Assembly: GCF_028898845.1 (NCBI RefSeq)
Contig: NZ_CP118574.1
Coordinates: 5,925,001 to 5,989,000, forward strand
Direction of reading: 5' to 3'
Length of the DNA: 64,000 nucleotides
Source of the DNA: Streptomyces sp. WZ-12
GTDB lineage: Bacteria; Actinomycetota; Actinomycetes; Streptomycetales; Streptomycetaceae
The notes under the pieces are model-generated. The model saw only the letters and a list, made by a program, of their open reading frames with translations. It ran no database searches and was not told the origin of the DNA. This document shows, one piece after another, positions 27,437-36,448 of the stretch. The first letter of the stretch is position 1. Each line of letters opens with the position of its first letter. Position numbers and translations under genes: made by a program.

Positions 27437-28678
27437 ATGAACGCATTTCGCACGGCTTCGTTGCCGGATTCCACGTCAGTGTCGGTATCGGTTTCCGCCC
27501 CCGAGCCCTTGGCCGGGCCGCGCCTCCCGTCGTCCCTCGGGTCGTCGACCGCCCCCGTGGCGTCCGCGCGGTGGGGCAGAGGGGAGCGGGAGCGAGTTCG
27601 GGAGTGGAAACGGGAGCGAATGCGGGCTCGGGCCGCGGTGATCTTCGGCGCCGTCCCTCAAGGCGGTGGAACGGGGGCAGGGAGTGGTGAGGAGGGCGAG
27701 AGCGGCAGTGGTCTGAGGAGAACGGGGCACGCGGAGGCGGGTGGGAGAGCTGACGACGGTGCAGGAGTCGTCGCCGGTGTGGGAGCCGGCGCGGGTGTGG
27801 GGGCGGATGCCCTTGGTGCGTATGCTCCCGGCGGTGGCTGTGGCCGGTCCGACTCGGGTGCGGAAGGGCCGCATCCGCATCGTGCACCGCCTCCTCGTGA
27901 GCACGACCCTCCGGGTGCTCGCAGGGCGGAGCGCTGGTGGCCCGCGGTGCGTGAACGGCTGCCGCTGTGGCTCCAGTTGCGGTGCGGCACGGACCCGAAG
28001 GCGCTGGTGGCGCTGGTCCTGGTGCTCTTAGTGGGCGTGGGTTTCGCCGTCCAACACTTTTGGGCGGCGAGTCCGGAGCCGGTGCGGGCGCCGAGTGCCG
28101 AGGGGGCGGTTGCGGTGCCAGGAAGAGGCGGTCGCTCGCCGGCTCCTTCGGTGCCGTCGGCACATGCCGAATCCTCCGGTGCGACCACGGGTGCGCCGCC
28201 GGGCGGGGCCGGCCGGGTGTTGGTCGTGGACGTCGTGGGGAAGGTACGGCGGCCGGGAATCCAACGGCTGCCGGCGGGCTCGCGGGTGACCGACGCGCTG
28301 GAGGCCGCGGGCGGCGTGGTGAACGGGACGGACCTCCGCGGGCTCAACCGGGCGCGGCTGCTGACCGACGGCGAGCAGATCGCGGTTGGGACAGTGGGCG
28401 CGGGCGCAGGGGCCGGTGCGCTGGGTGGTGCGGCCGGGAGCGGCGGTTCGGGGAGTTCGGGCAGTGGCGCGTCGGGCCTGGCGAGCGGGCCGGTGAGCCT
28501 CAATTCCGCGACGGAACAGCAGCTTGACGCCTTGCCCGGAGTGGGCCCGGTCCTGGCCCGCCGCATCATCGAATTCCGCACCCGGCACGGTGGGTTCACG
28601 TCGGTGGACCAGCTCCGTCAGGTGGCCGGCATCGGCGAGCGGCGGCTTGCCGATCTGCGCTCCTTGGTTACGCCATGA
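27437..28678 (+). CDS. comEA: ComEA-like helix-hairpin-helix DNA-binding protein
   Basis: This 413-residue membrane-anchored DNA-binding protein of the competence/DNA-uptake type has a low-complexity cytoplasmic part of about 185 residues and one membrane span at about 189-206. An outer SLBB-type domain (LVVDVVGKVRRPGI) and a C-terminal helix-hairpin-helix pair (LNSATEQQLDALPGVGPVLA) follow. Codon 198 (28028-28030) is TTA, which in Streptomyces needs the bldA tRNA. Its TGA overlaps the comEC ATG (ATGA), so comEC is coupled. The N-terminal part is unusually long for ComEA. Confidence 0.9.
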   Translation: MNAFRTASLPDSTSVSVSVSAPEPLAGPRLPSSLGSSTAPVASARWGRGERERVREWKRERMRARAAVIFGAVPQGGGTGAGSGEEGESGSGLRRTGHAEAGGRADDGAGVVAGVGAGAGVGADALGAYAPGGGCGRSDSGAEGPHPHRAPPPREHDPPGARRAERWWPAVRERLPLWLQLRCGTDPKALVALVLVLLVGVGFAVQHFWAASPEPVRAPSAEGAVAVPGRGGRSPAPSVPSAHAESSGATTGAPPGGAGRVLVVDVVGKVRRPGIQRLPAGSRVTDALEAAGGVVNGTDLRGLNRARLLTDGEQIAVGTVGAGAGAGALGGAAGSGGSGSSGSGASGLASGPVSLNSATEQQLDALPGVGPVLARRIIEFRTRHGGFTSVDQLRQVAGIGERRLADLRSLVTP

Positions 28679-31600
28679 CGTCGGCAGGGGAGGGCGCCAC
28701 CTCGCCCCGTAATGCCGTGGCGTCGACGGATGGTGGGCCGGCGAAGGACGCCACGGTGGGCAGCACCACGGCGGAGGGCGCGGCGGATACCGCACGGAAC
28801 GCGCCCGCTGACCTGCGGCTCGTCGGCCCCGCGGTGGCGGCATGGGCGGCGGCAGCGGTGGCGTTGGGCGCGCCGGGTGGTGCGGTGGCCGTGGGGTGCA
28901 CGGTGGCCGTGGTGCTCGCGGTGTTCGCGCTCTGGCGGGCCGGGGCGTTGCGGGTGTTGGCGCTCGGCACGTCCGCCCGTTCTCGTGCCGTAGGTGCCGA
29001 GGACGAGGGCCGTGGTGGTCCGGCGTCCGGCCGGTTCGCGCGGGGCCGTGGGCCAAGGCGCGGACGCGCCGCGGGGGCGCTCGTGGCGTTGGCGGCGGTG
29101 TTGCTGTGCGCCGCGGCGGCGGCCGCGTCCGCGGCGCTGCATGCCGCGGACGTGCGGCGCGGGCCGCTGCCCACCTTGGCGCAGCGGTACGCCCAGCTCA
29201 CGGTGGAGCTGGAGTTGACCGGAGATCCCCGGTTGACCCGGCCCAAGGTGCGGGGGTCGCAACGGACGCCGCCGGCACTGGTGTTCACCGCTGACGCCGT
29301 CCGCACCACGGCCCCGGACGGGACGGTAACCGCCGCCCGCACCCCCGTACTGGCGGTCGTGCAGCAGCACGAAACGAAGGGTGCGAAGGGGGTGAAGAGT
29401 GCGGGGAAGGCAGGGGAAGCGGGGGCGGGGCGGAGTGCTGATGGGGGAGGGGGCGGGTTGGCGCCGGAGTGGCGGAGGTTGCTGCCGTCGACTCGGATCC
29501 GGGTGACGGCGCGTGCCGCGCCGGCGCTGATGGCGGCGGACCGGACGGCCGCCGTGTTGCGGGTGACCGCCGCCGGGCCTCCGGCCGTGGTGGCGCCGCC
29601 GTCCGCCCTCCAACGACTGGCCGGGAAACTGCGCGCCGGGCTGCGCGAGGCGACCGATGGATTGCGCCCGGACGCCCGTGCACTGCTGCCGGGCCTCGTC
29701 GTGGGCGACATCTCACGGGTGCCGGCCGATCTCGACGACGCCTTCCGCGCCACCGATCTGACGCATCTGCTCGCCGTCTCCGGCAGCAACCTGACCATCG
29801 TGCTCACCGTACTGATCGGCCCACCGCACCTCGCCGGCCAGGCCGAACGGCGGGGGTTGGCACGCCGGTTGAGACTCTCGCTGCGCGGCACCGCGCTGGT
29901 CGGCGGCGCCCTCGCGCTCGGTTTCGTCGTGGTGTGCCGCCCGGACCCCAGCGTGCTGCGGGCCGCCGCCTGCGGGCTGATCACCCTGCTCGCCATCGGT
30001 ACCGGCCGCCGGCGCACGCTGCTTCCCGCGCTCGCCGCCGCCGTCCTGCTCCTGATCCTCTACGACCCGTGGCTGGCCCGGCGTTACGGCTTCCTGCTCT
30101 CCGTCCTGGCGACGGGCGCGCTGCTCCTGCTCGCTCCCCGCTGGAGCGCCGCTCTCCAGCGTCGCCGGGTGCCGTCCCGACTCGCCGAGGTGATCGCTGC
30201 CGCGGCCGCCGCCCAGGCGGTCTGCGCGCCGGTCATCGTGGTGATCGCGGCGCGGGTGGGACTGGTCGGCGTGCCCTGCAACCTGCTCGCCGAACTGGCC
30301 GTGACGCCCGCGACGATCCTGGGATTCGCGGCGCTCGCGGTGGCTCCGGTGGCCCTGCCGGTCGCCAAGTTGCTGGCGTGGTGCGCGGGTTGGCCGGCCG
30401 AGTGGATCGCCGGTGTCGCCCGTACGGGGGCGGAGCTGCCGGGCGCGGAGGTCGAGTGGACGGGAGGCTGGTGGGGCGGGCTGACGCTCGCCGTCGTCAC
30501 CGTGGTGCTGTTGGCGGTCGGCCGGCGGGTGCTGCGCCGCCGCTGGCTGAGTGTGCTGTGCGCGCTGGCCGTGGTCCTGGCGGTGTTCCGCCCCGCGCCG
30601 TTGACCCGGGTGCTGACCGGCTGGCCACCGCCGGACTGGCGGGTGGTGGCGTGCAATGTGGGGCAGGGCGACGGGTTGGTGCTGGCAGCCGGCGACGGTA
30701 CGGCGCTGGTGGTGGACGCCGGGCCCGAGCCCCGTGCCATCGACCGCTGTCTGACCGAGCTGGGCGTGCACCAGATCCCGTTGCTCGTTCTCACGCACTT
30801 TCACGCGGACCATGTGGACGGTCTGCCCGGGGTGTTGCGCGGGCGTTCGGTCGGAGCGATCGAGACCACGACGCTCCAAGAGCCCTACAGTCAGGCGAAG
30901 TTCGTACGGGCTGTGGCGACCGAGGCCAAGGTACCCGTCATCCGTGCGGCGCCGGGGGAGCGGCGTCATCTCGGGGCGCTTACGTGGGAAGTCCTCTGGC
31001 CGACCGCTCCGTCGCTGCCGAAGGCGGGTGCGGGCCAGCCGGGGCCGTCGTTGCCCGATGGTGGCGAGTTCTCCGGGCCCAACGACGCGAGCGTCGCCCT
31101 GTTGGTCCGGACGGAGGGACTGACCGTCCTGCTGCTGGGCGATCTCGAACCACCGGCTCAGCAGGCGTTGTTGGCCGCCCACCCGGAGCTGGCCGCCGTC
31201 GACGTCCTGAAGGTGGCACACCATGGTTCCGCTTATCAGGACCCCGAGTTGATGCAGCGCCTGATACCGCGTCTGGCGCTCGTCTCCTGCGGCGCCGGAA
31301 ACCCGTACGGGCATCCCGCACCGCGCACCATCGCGGCGCTGCGGGCCCGGGGCACCCTGGTGCTGCGTACCGACACCGACGGCGCCATCGCGGTCGTCGG
31401 CACCTCCGGCAAGCTGTCCGCGGTGGTCGGCGGACGCCGGCCCAGGGGGCGTTCCGGCGGCGGGGGCGGACGCGGGGTCGGGTCCAGGACCGGGACCGGG
31501 ACCGGATATCGACCTGGATGCCGGTCCAGAAGCCGGTCGAGACGGCGGTCCAGCCGTCGGGGCGGCCGATGGGCACAGCAGAGCCGACCGATGCAGCGAA

Positions 31601-31839
31601 GACGGCTCATACATACGGAGACGGCCGGTACACCAGCGACGACCAGTGCATCAGCGACGCCCCGTGCACCGGTGACGACCAGCGCATCAGCGACGCCCCG
31701 TGCACCGGCGACGCTGCGACGGCCCTTGCGGCAGCGACGACCGATGCACCAGCGACGATGGAGAGACGACACAGGGAGAGGACGCATATCTGATGGACGA
31801 GGCCACCGCGGATGCTTACCTCCGGCGGATATCCGCTGA
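28675..31839 (+). CDS. comEC: ComEC/Rec2 family DNA-uptake channel
   Basis: This 1054-residue polytopic protein has N-terminal membrane spans, then the ComEC competence domain (ALLPGLVVGD, DLTHLLAVSGSNLTIVL) and many spans. A metallo-beta-lactamase-like domain with VLTHFHADHVDGLPG completes the core. ComEC forms the inner-membrane channel for single-stranded DNA. The core ends near residue 925 (31445). The frame then runs on for about 130 residues of Arg/Gly/Ser-rich sequence with a repeated 12-residue unit, and ends 46 bp inside the next gene. That tail may be read-through of noncoding repeats, though no frameshift was identified. Confidence 0.9.
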   Translation: MTSAGEGATSPRNAVASTDGGPAKDATVGSTTAEGAADTARNAPADLRLVGPAVAAWAAAAVALGAPGGAVAVGCTVAVVLAVFALWRAGALRVLALGTSARSRAVGAEDEGRGGPASGRFARGRGPRRGRAAGALVALAAVLLCAAAAAASAALHAADVRRGPLPTLAQRYAQLTVELELTGDPRLTRPKVRGSQRTPPALVFTADAVRTTAPDGTVTAARTPVLAVVQQHETKGAKGVKSAGKAGEAGAGRSADGGGGGLAPEWRRLLPSTRIRVTARAAPALMAADRTAAVLRVTAAGPPAVVAPPSALQRLAGKLRAGLREATDGLRPDARALLPGLVVGDISRVPADLDDAFRATDLTHLLAVSGSNLTIVLTVLIGPPHLAGQAERRGLARRLRLSLRGTALVGGALALGFVVVCRPDPSVLRAAACGLITLLAIGTGRRRTLLPALAAAVLLLILYDPWLARRYGFLLSVLATGALLLLAPRWSAALQRRRVPSRLAEVIAAAAAAQAVCAPVIVVIAARVGLVGVPCNLLAELAVTPATILGFAALAVAPVALPVAKLLAWCAGWPAEWIAGVARTGAELPGAEVEWTGGWWGGLTLAVVTVVLLAVGRRVLRRRWLSVLCALAVVLAVFRPAPLTRVLTGWPPPDWRVVACNVGQGDGLVLAAGDGTALVVDAGPEPRAIDRCLTELGVHQIPLLVLTHFHADHVDGLPGVLRGRSVGAIETTTLQEPYSQAKFVRAVATEAKVPVIRAAPGERRHLGALTWEVLWPTAPSLPKAGAGQPGPSLPDGGEFSGPNDASVALLVRTEGLTVLLLGDLEPPAQQALLAAHPELAAVDVLKVAHHGSAYQDPELMQRLIPRLALVSCGAGNPYGHPAPRTIAALRARGTLVLRTDTDGAIAVVGTSGKLSAVVGGRRPRGRSGGGGGRGVGSRTGTGTGYRPGCRSRSRSRRRSSRRGGRWAQQSRPMQRRRLIHTETAGTPATTSASATPRAPVTTSASATPRAPATLRRPLRQRRPMHQRRWRDDTGRGRISDGRGHRGCLPPADIR
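31638..31709. repeat. 36-bp tandem duplication in the comEC tail
   Basis: Two adjacent 36-bp units (31638-31673, 31674-31709) differ at two positions. In the comEC frame they encode a 12-residue repeat of the type TTSASATPRAPV. Confidence 0.9.
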
Positions 31840-32599
31840 CCGGCCGGGCGCACCCGACGACGAGGCGCTGCGTGCGCTGCAACTGCGTCATCTGCGGGCC
31901 GTGCCGTTCGAGAACCTCGCCATTCATCTGGGGGAGGAGATCGTGCTCGCGGAGCAGCCGCTGCTGGACAAGATCGTCGAGGCCGGTCGCGGCGGGTTCT
32001 GTTACGAGCTCAACGGTGCGTTCGCGGCGCTGCTCCGGGCGTTGGGGTACGAGGTCGAGCTGCTCTCGGCGCGGGTGTTCGGGCCCGAGGGGATCGGGAT
32101 TCCCTACGACCACCTGGCGCTGCGGGTCCGCACGTCCACCGGGTCCTGGCTCGTGGACGTCGGCTTCGGGCGGCACAGCCACCACCCGCTGCGGCTCGAC
32201 GGCGATGCGGAGCAGATGGACCCCGGCGGGCGCTTCCGCATAGTGGAGACCGGGGAGGGGGACCTCGACGTCTCCCGGGACGGGGAGCCGCAGTACAGGC
32301 TGGAGCAACGCCCGCGCGAGCTCGCGGACTTCGAGGCCGGCTGCTGGTGGCAGCGGACGTCGCCCAGGTCGCATTTCAGGCGGTCACTGGTCTGCTCGCG
32401 GCTCACGGAGACGGGCCGGGTGACGCTCTCCGGGCGCACGCTGGTGCTCACCGGCGCCGAGGGCGTCCGCGAGGAGCGCGAGCTGAGTGCGGCGGAGGTC
32501 CTGCCGGCCTACCGGACCCATTTCGGCATCGTGTTGGACCGGGAACCGGTCCTCGTCCTGGAGGGGCGCGCGGGGGAGGAGGACGGGCGGGAGGGCTGA
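31793..32599 (+). CDS. Arylamine N-acetyltransferase
   Basis: This 268-residue enzyme of the NAT family transfers acetyl from acetyl-CoA to arylamines or hydrazines. The catalytic triad is visible as C70 (GRGGFCYELN), H107 (YDHLALRV) and D122 (LVDVGFG). RxVPFENL near residue 38 is also typical. GGAGAGG lies about 10 nt before the ATG. The first 46 bp overlap the long tail of comEC. The natural substrate is unknown. Confidence 0.94.
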   Translation: MDEATADAYLRRISADRPGAPDDEALRALQLRHLRAVPFENLAIHLGEEIVLAEQPLLDKIVEAGRGGFCYELNGAFAALLRALGYEVELLSARVFGPEGIGIPYDHLALRVRTSTGSWLVDVGFGRHSHHPLRLDGDAEQMDPGGRFRIVETGEGDLDVSRDGEPQYRLEQRPRELADFEAGCWWQRTSPRSHFRRSLVCSRLTETGRVTLSGRTLVLTGAEGVREERELSAAEVLPAYRTHFGIVLDREPVLVLEGRAGEEDGREG

Positions 32600-32666
32600 A
32601 CCCCCGCTGGTGCCTTCGGCTCTGATGCCTCGGGGTCTGCTGCCTCCGGTCGCGGCGCCTCTGGCG

Positions 32667-32921
32667 TTACTCGGCCTCGCGCCAGCCGTCGCACTCCCCG
32701 GCGAGGGCGGCCAGGCCGGCCGCGTCGTAGGAGGCGTCGGGGTCCTCGACCACGACCAGCCACTGCGCGTCCTCGGCGTCGTCCTCGCCGGCCAGGGCGT
32801 CCCGTACGAGCTGGGGTTCCTCGGTGACGCCGAAGCGTTCCGTCAGGGCCTCGACCAGCTCCTCGGCGGCGTCGCGGTCGGGGAGGACGAGGACGTGGCG
32901 TCCGTTGTGGGTGTCGTTCAC
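32667..32921 (-). CDS. Conserved 84-residue acidic protein
   Basis: A small soluble acidic protein beginning VNDTHNGRHVLVLPDRDAA and ending GECDGWREAE. It is divergent from holA across 100 bp. GTG 32921 is chosen because GACAAT lies 6 nt upstream on the minus strand, a leaderless layout; a longer frame to 33578 would run through holA. No family function is recognised. Alternating hydrophobic residues (VLVLP, WLVVVED) suggest a beta-alpha fold. Confidence 0.75.
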   Translation of the reverse strand: MNDTHNGRHVLVLPDRDAAEELVEALTERFGVTEEPQLVRDALAGEDDAEDAQWLVVVEDPDASYDAAGLAALAGECDGWREAE

Positions 32922-32927
32922 CGGTCC

Positions 32928-32933
32928 ATTGTC
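32928..32933 (-). promoter_or_regulatory. Leaderless -10 for the 84-residue protein
   Basis: On the minus strand GACAAT precedes the GTG by 6 nt. Confidence 0.4.
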
Positions 32934-33021
32934 GGTCAGGGGCGAGCGGCGGAGCACCGGGGCGGGCGCCCGGTGCCCGGTGCGGGCGGGGTTGTCAGTG
33001 GGGCGTGGGATGCTGGACGCG

Positions 33022-34008
33022 ATGGCCAGGAAGACAGCTAACGACGACCCGCTCGCCCCCGTCACGATCGCGGTGGGCCAGGAGGAGCTGCTGCTCGACC
33101 GCGAGGTGCAGCAGGTGGTGGCCGCTGCCCGGGCGGCCGATGCGGACACCGATGTGCGCGACCTCACCCCCGACCAGCTCCAGCCCGGCACCCTCGCCGA
33201 GCTGACCAGCCCCTCGCTCTTCGCCGAGCGCAAGGTCGTGGTGGTGCGCGCCTCCCAGGACCTGTCGGCGGACACCGTCAAGGACGTGAAGGCGTACCTC
33301 GGCTCGCCCGCCGAGGAGATCACCCTGGTCCTGCTGCACGCCGGAGGCGCCAAGGGCAAGGGGCTGTTGGACGCGGCCCGTAAGGCGGGGGCGCGCGAAG
33401 TGGCCTGCCCCAAGATGACCAAGCCCGCGGACCGACTGTCCTTCGTCCGCGGCGAGTTCCGGGCGTCCGGCCGCTCGGCCACGCCGGAAGCCTGCCAGGC
33501 ACTGGTGGACGCCATCGGCAGCGATCTGCGCGAGCTGGCGTCGGCGTGCGCGCAGTTGGCCGCCGACGTCGAGGGCATGATCGACGACGCCGTGGTCGCC
33601 CGCTATTACACCGGCCGCGCGGAAGCGTCCAGCTTCACCGTCGCCGACCGTGCGGTCGAAGGGCGGGCCGCCGAGGCGTTGGAGGCGCTGCGCTGGGCGA
33701 TCGCGACCGGGGTCGCCCCCGTCATGATCACCAGCGCGTTGGCGCAGGGCGTCCGGTCCATCGGCAAGCTGGCCTCCGCCCCGCGCGGTGCCCGCCCCGG
33801 CGACCTCGCCCGCGAACTGGGCATGCCGCCCTGGAAGATCGACCGGGTCCGGCAGCAGATGCGCGGTTGGTCGGCGGACGGCGTGGCGGCGGCGTTGCGC
33901 GCGGTGGCCGAGGCCGACGCGGGGGTGAAGGGCGGCGGGGACGACCCCGAATACGCCCTGGAGAAGGCCGTGGTGGCGATCGCACGGGCGGCCCGCTCGC
34001 GGCGATAG
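33022..34008 (+). CDS. holA: DNA polymerase III delta subunit
   Basis: HolA is the clamp-loader delta subunit that opens the sliding clamp. This 328-residue protein begins MARKTANDD and has the expected domains: a degenerate AAA+ N-terminal region (VTIAVGQEELLLDREV, SLFAERKVVVVR) and a C-terminal collar region (RWAIATGVAPVMITSALAQG). The ATG at 33022 is chosen over upstream in-frame codons because the conserved fold begins just after it. The genes after comEC commonly include holA in actinobacteria and firmicutes, as here. Confidence 0.94.
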   Translation: MARKTANDDPLAPVTIAVGQEELLLDREVQQVVAAARAADADTDVRDLTPDQLQPGTLAELTSPSLFAERKVVVVRASQDLSADTVKDVKAYLGSPAEEITLVLLHAGGAKGKGLLDAARKAGAREVACPKMTKPADRLSFVRGEFRASGRSATPEACQALVDAIGSDLRELASACAQLAADVEGMIDDAVVARYYTGRAEASSFTVADRAVEGRAAEALEALRWAIATGVAPVMITSALAQGVRSIGKLASAPRGARPGDLARELGMPPWKIDRVRQQMRGWSADGVAAALRAVAEADAGVKGGGDDPEYALEKAVVAIARAARSRR

Positions 34009-34386
34009 CGCCAGGGCGGCGGCGAGGCGGCCAGGCGGCGAGCTGATGGCGCGGGCGGTGGCGCGGGCGCCGGTGGCAGTGGCGGTGAGGTGCGCTGGCG
34101 CCGCGGAGCCAGCGCCCCACGCGGCAGCCGACCGGTCATACGCCAGCCGACCGGTCATACGCCAGCCGATCGGTCGGTCAGTCGATCGGCGAAGCCCGGC
34201 GCCACCGCGGTTCAGCGCGGGGCGCCACCGCGGCGCACCCTCACCCGAGCCCCCCACCCGGCCCATCTCCGCTGCCCCGCACCGCAGTTCGGCGCGGCAG
34301 GGGGCGACACCGCAACCCGGTACTCGCCCCGGCACCTCACCCGTCGGCGCCCCTTCTCGGCCACCTCGGCGCTCCGGCCCGGCGGT
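34009..34386. other. Convergent gap after holA
   Basis: The 378 bp hold a hairpin (GCGCTGGC 34092-34099 with GCCAGCGC 34108-34115) that could terminate holA, and a 19-bp tandem repeat. No supported ORF. Confidence 0.55.
34125..34181. repeat. 19-bp tandem repeat, about 2.8 copies
   Basis: Units start at 34125, 34144 and 34163 (cagccgaccggtcatacgc). The third copy is partial and degenerate. Confidence 0.8.
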
Positions 34387-35433
34387 TCAGCGTTGCAACT
34401 GCTGGAGGGTCTCCTTCGCGCTGGTTTCCAGCATCGTGGCGATCTCGGCCGGCGTCGGCGGCTTGGCGCCGCTGCTGCTCGCCGTATAGCTGGACCAGGT
34501 CGACTGGTACGTCATCCAGCCGTCGCGGACGGCGAGGATCACGTAGGAGTTGTTGTTGCTGCCGGGGGCGTCGTTGCGGGTGATGAGATACGCCTCGTCG
34601 CCGATGCCGGACACGGGCTCGACCTTGTACGCGATCGAGGTCTGCTGCTTCTCGTAGGAGCGGTAGATGTCGGCGAACTCCGGGGCCGGGTCGGCCTTCT
34701 TGTGCAGGGTGGCGGAGCTGTAGATCCAGGTCGAGGAGTAGCCGGCGGTGGGGCCGGTGTTGCCCGCGGCGAGGGAGACGTTGCACCACATCGAGTCCAT
34801 GGAGTTCATCCGGGTCCCGCTGTGCTGCGGGTTCGGCGGGGACGACGGGCTCGGTGCGCCGGGCGTGCCCGAACCCGAGCCGGTGCCGCCGCCGGGGCTC
34901 GGCTTCGCCTTGTACCCGGCGCTCTCGAACGGGGTGAGGGAGGTCGCGGCGCACAGGTCGGACCGGTAGGCGTAGCCCTTGAGTTCGGGGTCGGGCTCCG
35001 AGGAGAACGCGCCGGTGGCGAACAGCACGGACGCCCCGATCGCGGTGGCGGCCACCGCGCCGCCGACGGCCCACAGCCAGCCGGAGGCGGAGGCAGCGGT
35101 GCCCTGACGGCGCGTCTCGATGCCGGGGAGGGCGACGGGGAGGGCACCAGGGGGAACGCCCGGGCCGCCGCCGGGCGGTGCCCCGTAGGCCGCGCCCGGT
35201 ACACCCGGGGTGCCTGGCGTCGGATAGCCGTAGCCGCCCGGTACTCGGGGCGGCGCGGACGGTGCTCCCGGGGGCGGACCCGGTGGGTTCTGCGGACCTT
35301 GGGGGCCCTGCGGGAGCGGGTGGGCGTAGGGGTTCTGCTGGGCGGGCACCGGCGGTTGCGGTGCGGGCGGCGGGCCGTAGGCGGGAGGCTGTGGCACCGG
35401 GAAGGGATCGTTCTGGTCCCCCGTGTTGGACAT
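34387..35433 (-). CDS. Proline-rich single-span membrane protein with outer domain
   Basis: This 348-residue protein has about 110 N-terminal residues dominated by Pro/Gly/Ala/Tyr repeats. One membrane span (about 118-142) is followed by an extracytoplasmic domain of about 200 residues (YRSDLCAATSL, MDSMWCNVSLA) with two cysteines that could form a disulphide. The architecture is common in actinobacteria for unassigned surface proteins. TACGCT lies 6 nt upstream of the ATG on the minus strand, so translation is probably leaderless. Function unknown. Confidence 0.82.
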   Translation of the reverse strand: MSNTGDQNDPFPVPQPPAYGPPPAPQPPVPAQQNPYAHPLPQGPQGPQNPPGPPPGAPSAPPRVPGGYGYPTPGTPGVPGAAYGAPPGGGPGVPPGALPVALPGIETRRQGTAASASGWLWAVGGAVAATAIGASVLFATGAFSSEPDPELKGYAYRSDLCAATSLTPFESAGYKAKPSPGGGTGSGSGTPGAPSPSSPPNPQHSGTRMNSMDSMWCNVSLAAGNTGPTAGYSSTWIYSSATLHKKADPAPEFADIYRSYEKQQTSIAYKVEPVSGIGDEAYLITRNDAPGSNNNSYVILAVRDGWMTYQSTWSSYTASSSGAKPPTPAEIATMLETSAKETLQQLQR

Positions 35434-35439
35434 GGCGGC

Positions 35440-35445
35440 AGCGTA
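35440..35445 (-). promoter_or_regulatory. Leaderless -10 for the proline-rich protein
   Basis: On the minus strand TACGCT precedes the ATG by 6 nt. Confidence 0.5.
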
Positions 35446-35683
35446 GCGGACAACTCCGGCATCGGATCCGGCCCGTAGCGGCCCGCCCGCTCTACGGCCG
35501 GCAGTTCAGCGTCCCGGGGCTCTCCACGCGTCCCCGCACCCTCACGCGCGACGAGCACCCAGCTCCGTAGCGACCAACTCACCAGGCAACGAAAGCCCCA
35601 CCACCCGCCAGCTCCCCAACCCTTAGCAGAACCCCCGGTCTTCACCGGCAGCCCTCCAGTCCCAACCCCCGCCCGCCCCAACG

Positions 35684-35717
35684 AAAAACCCCGCCGGGCC
35701 AAAAGGCACTGGCGAGG
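35684..35717 (-). terminator. Intrinsic terminator for leftward transcription
   Basis: On the minus strand CCTCGCC pairs with GGCGGGG (one G-U) and is followed by TTTTT. It lies about 225 bp past the rpsT stop, so rpsT transcripts may carry a long 3' end. Confidence 0.6.
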
Positions 35718-35942
35718 TCTTCCGCTCCACACACCGTGGATCTCCGTGGATCTCCACGGCGGGTGGATCTAGCTGAGAGGTGGCTGCTCTGCGGATTGGA
35801 TTCCGCGGAGAGCCTGGGCGCCGCACCCGCGTGGCGAACGCAGGCCGCGTGCGGCGCGGTGGTGCACCGGCAGGGAGCGGTGAGAGGGGCCGCTGGATCC
35901 CTGAACGGCAGGGTGACCGCGACGGGCGCGGTCGGGTGGAGG

Positions 35943-36209
35943 TCAGCCCTTGAGGGCGGCGACCTTCTTGGCCAGCGCCGACTTCTTGTTGGCGGCGTTG
36001 TTCTTGTGCAGCACACCCTTGCTGACGGCCTTGTCGAGCTTCTGGGCCGCCAGGGCCTGCGCGGCGGTGGCCTTCTCCAGGTCACCGGCCTCGATGGCCT
36101 CGCGGGTGCGACGGATCGCGGTCTTCAGCGAGGACTTGACAGCCTTGTTGCGCTGACGAGCCTTCTCGTTGGTCTTGATCCGCTTCATCTGGGACTTGAT
36201 GTTCGCCAC
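35943..36209 (-). CDS. rpsT: 30S ribosomal protein S20
   Basis: S20 binds 16S rRNA early in 30S assembly. The 88-residue, lysine/arginine-rich helical protein starts [11 protein letters not shown] and contains [20 protein letters not shown], diagnostic of the family. The start is GTG with AAAAGGCT upstream. It is divergent from lepA. A promoter with -35 TTGGGC and -10 TAGCCT lies upstream and gives a leader of about 68 nt, long enough for autoregulation, as known for S20 in E. coli. Confidence 0.97.
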   Translation of the reverse strand: MANIKSQMKRIKTNEKARQRNKAVKSSLKTAIRRTREAIEAGDLEKATAAQALAAQKLDKAVSKGVLHKNNAANKKSALAKKVAALKG

Positions 36210-36283
36210 GAAAGAGCCTTTTCAGGTTCGTTGGAGTTTCGAGTTGCGCCTCGCACGAGAGAGGGCACGAAGCGCAGTGGACC

Positions 36284-36313
36284 AGGCTACCAGCAGGGTT
36301 TACGCGCGCCCAA
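36284..36313 (-). promoter_or_regulatory. rpsT promoter
   Basis: On the minus strand TTGGGC (36313-36308), an 18-nt spacer and TAGCCT (36289-36284). Confidence 0.55.
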
Positions 36314-36448
36314 ACCGGGCTACGGGCCGGCCCCCGCCCCGCCCGTCCCGGATGCCCGAACCGCCCCACCCCCGGCGCTCATGGGACGATGGGGGAGACC
36401 TCACAAGACACGAGTCCCGCCTACCCGCGTTCACTGAATGGACCCTGC

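Larger units (their letters stand above)
35434..35942. other. Gap downstream of rpsT
   Basis: The 509 bp include the -10 region of the leftward proline-rich gene and a hairpin-plus-T terminator for leftward transcription at 35684-35717. They also hold a short direct repeat of GTGGATCTCC units near 35737-35770 and no supported ORF. Confidence 0.5.

Noticed and set aside
36290..36448. Upstream ATG 36389 as the lepA start
   Set aside because: It would add 20 residues not typical of LepA. GTG 36449 gives the family-standard N-terminus.
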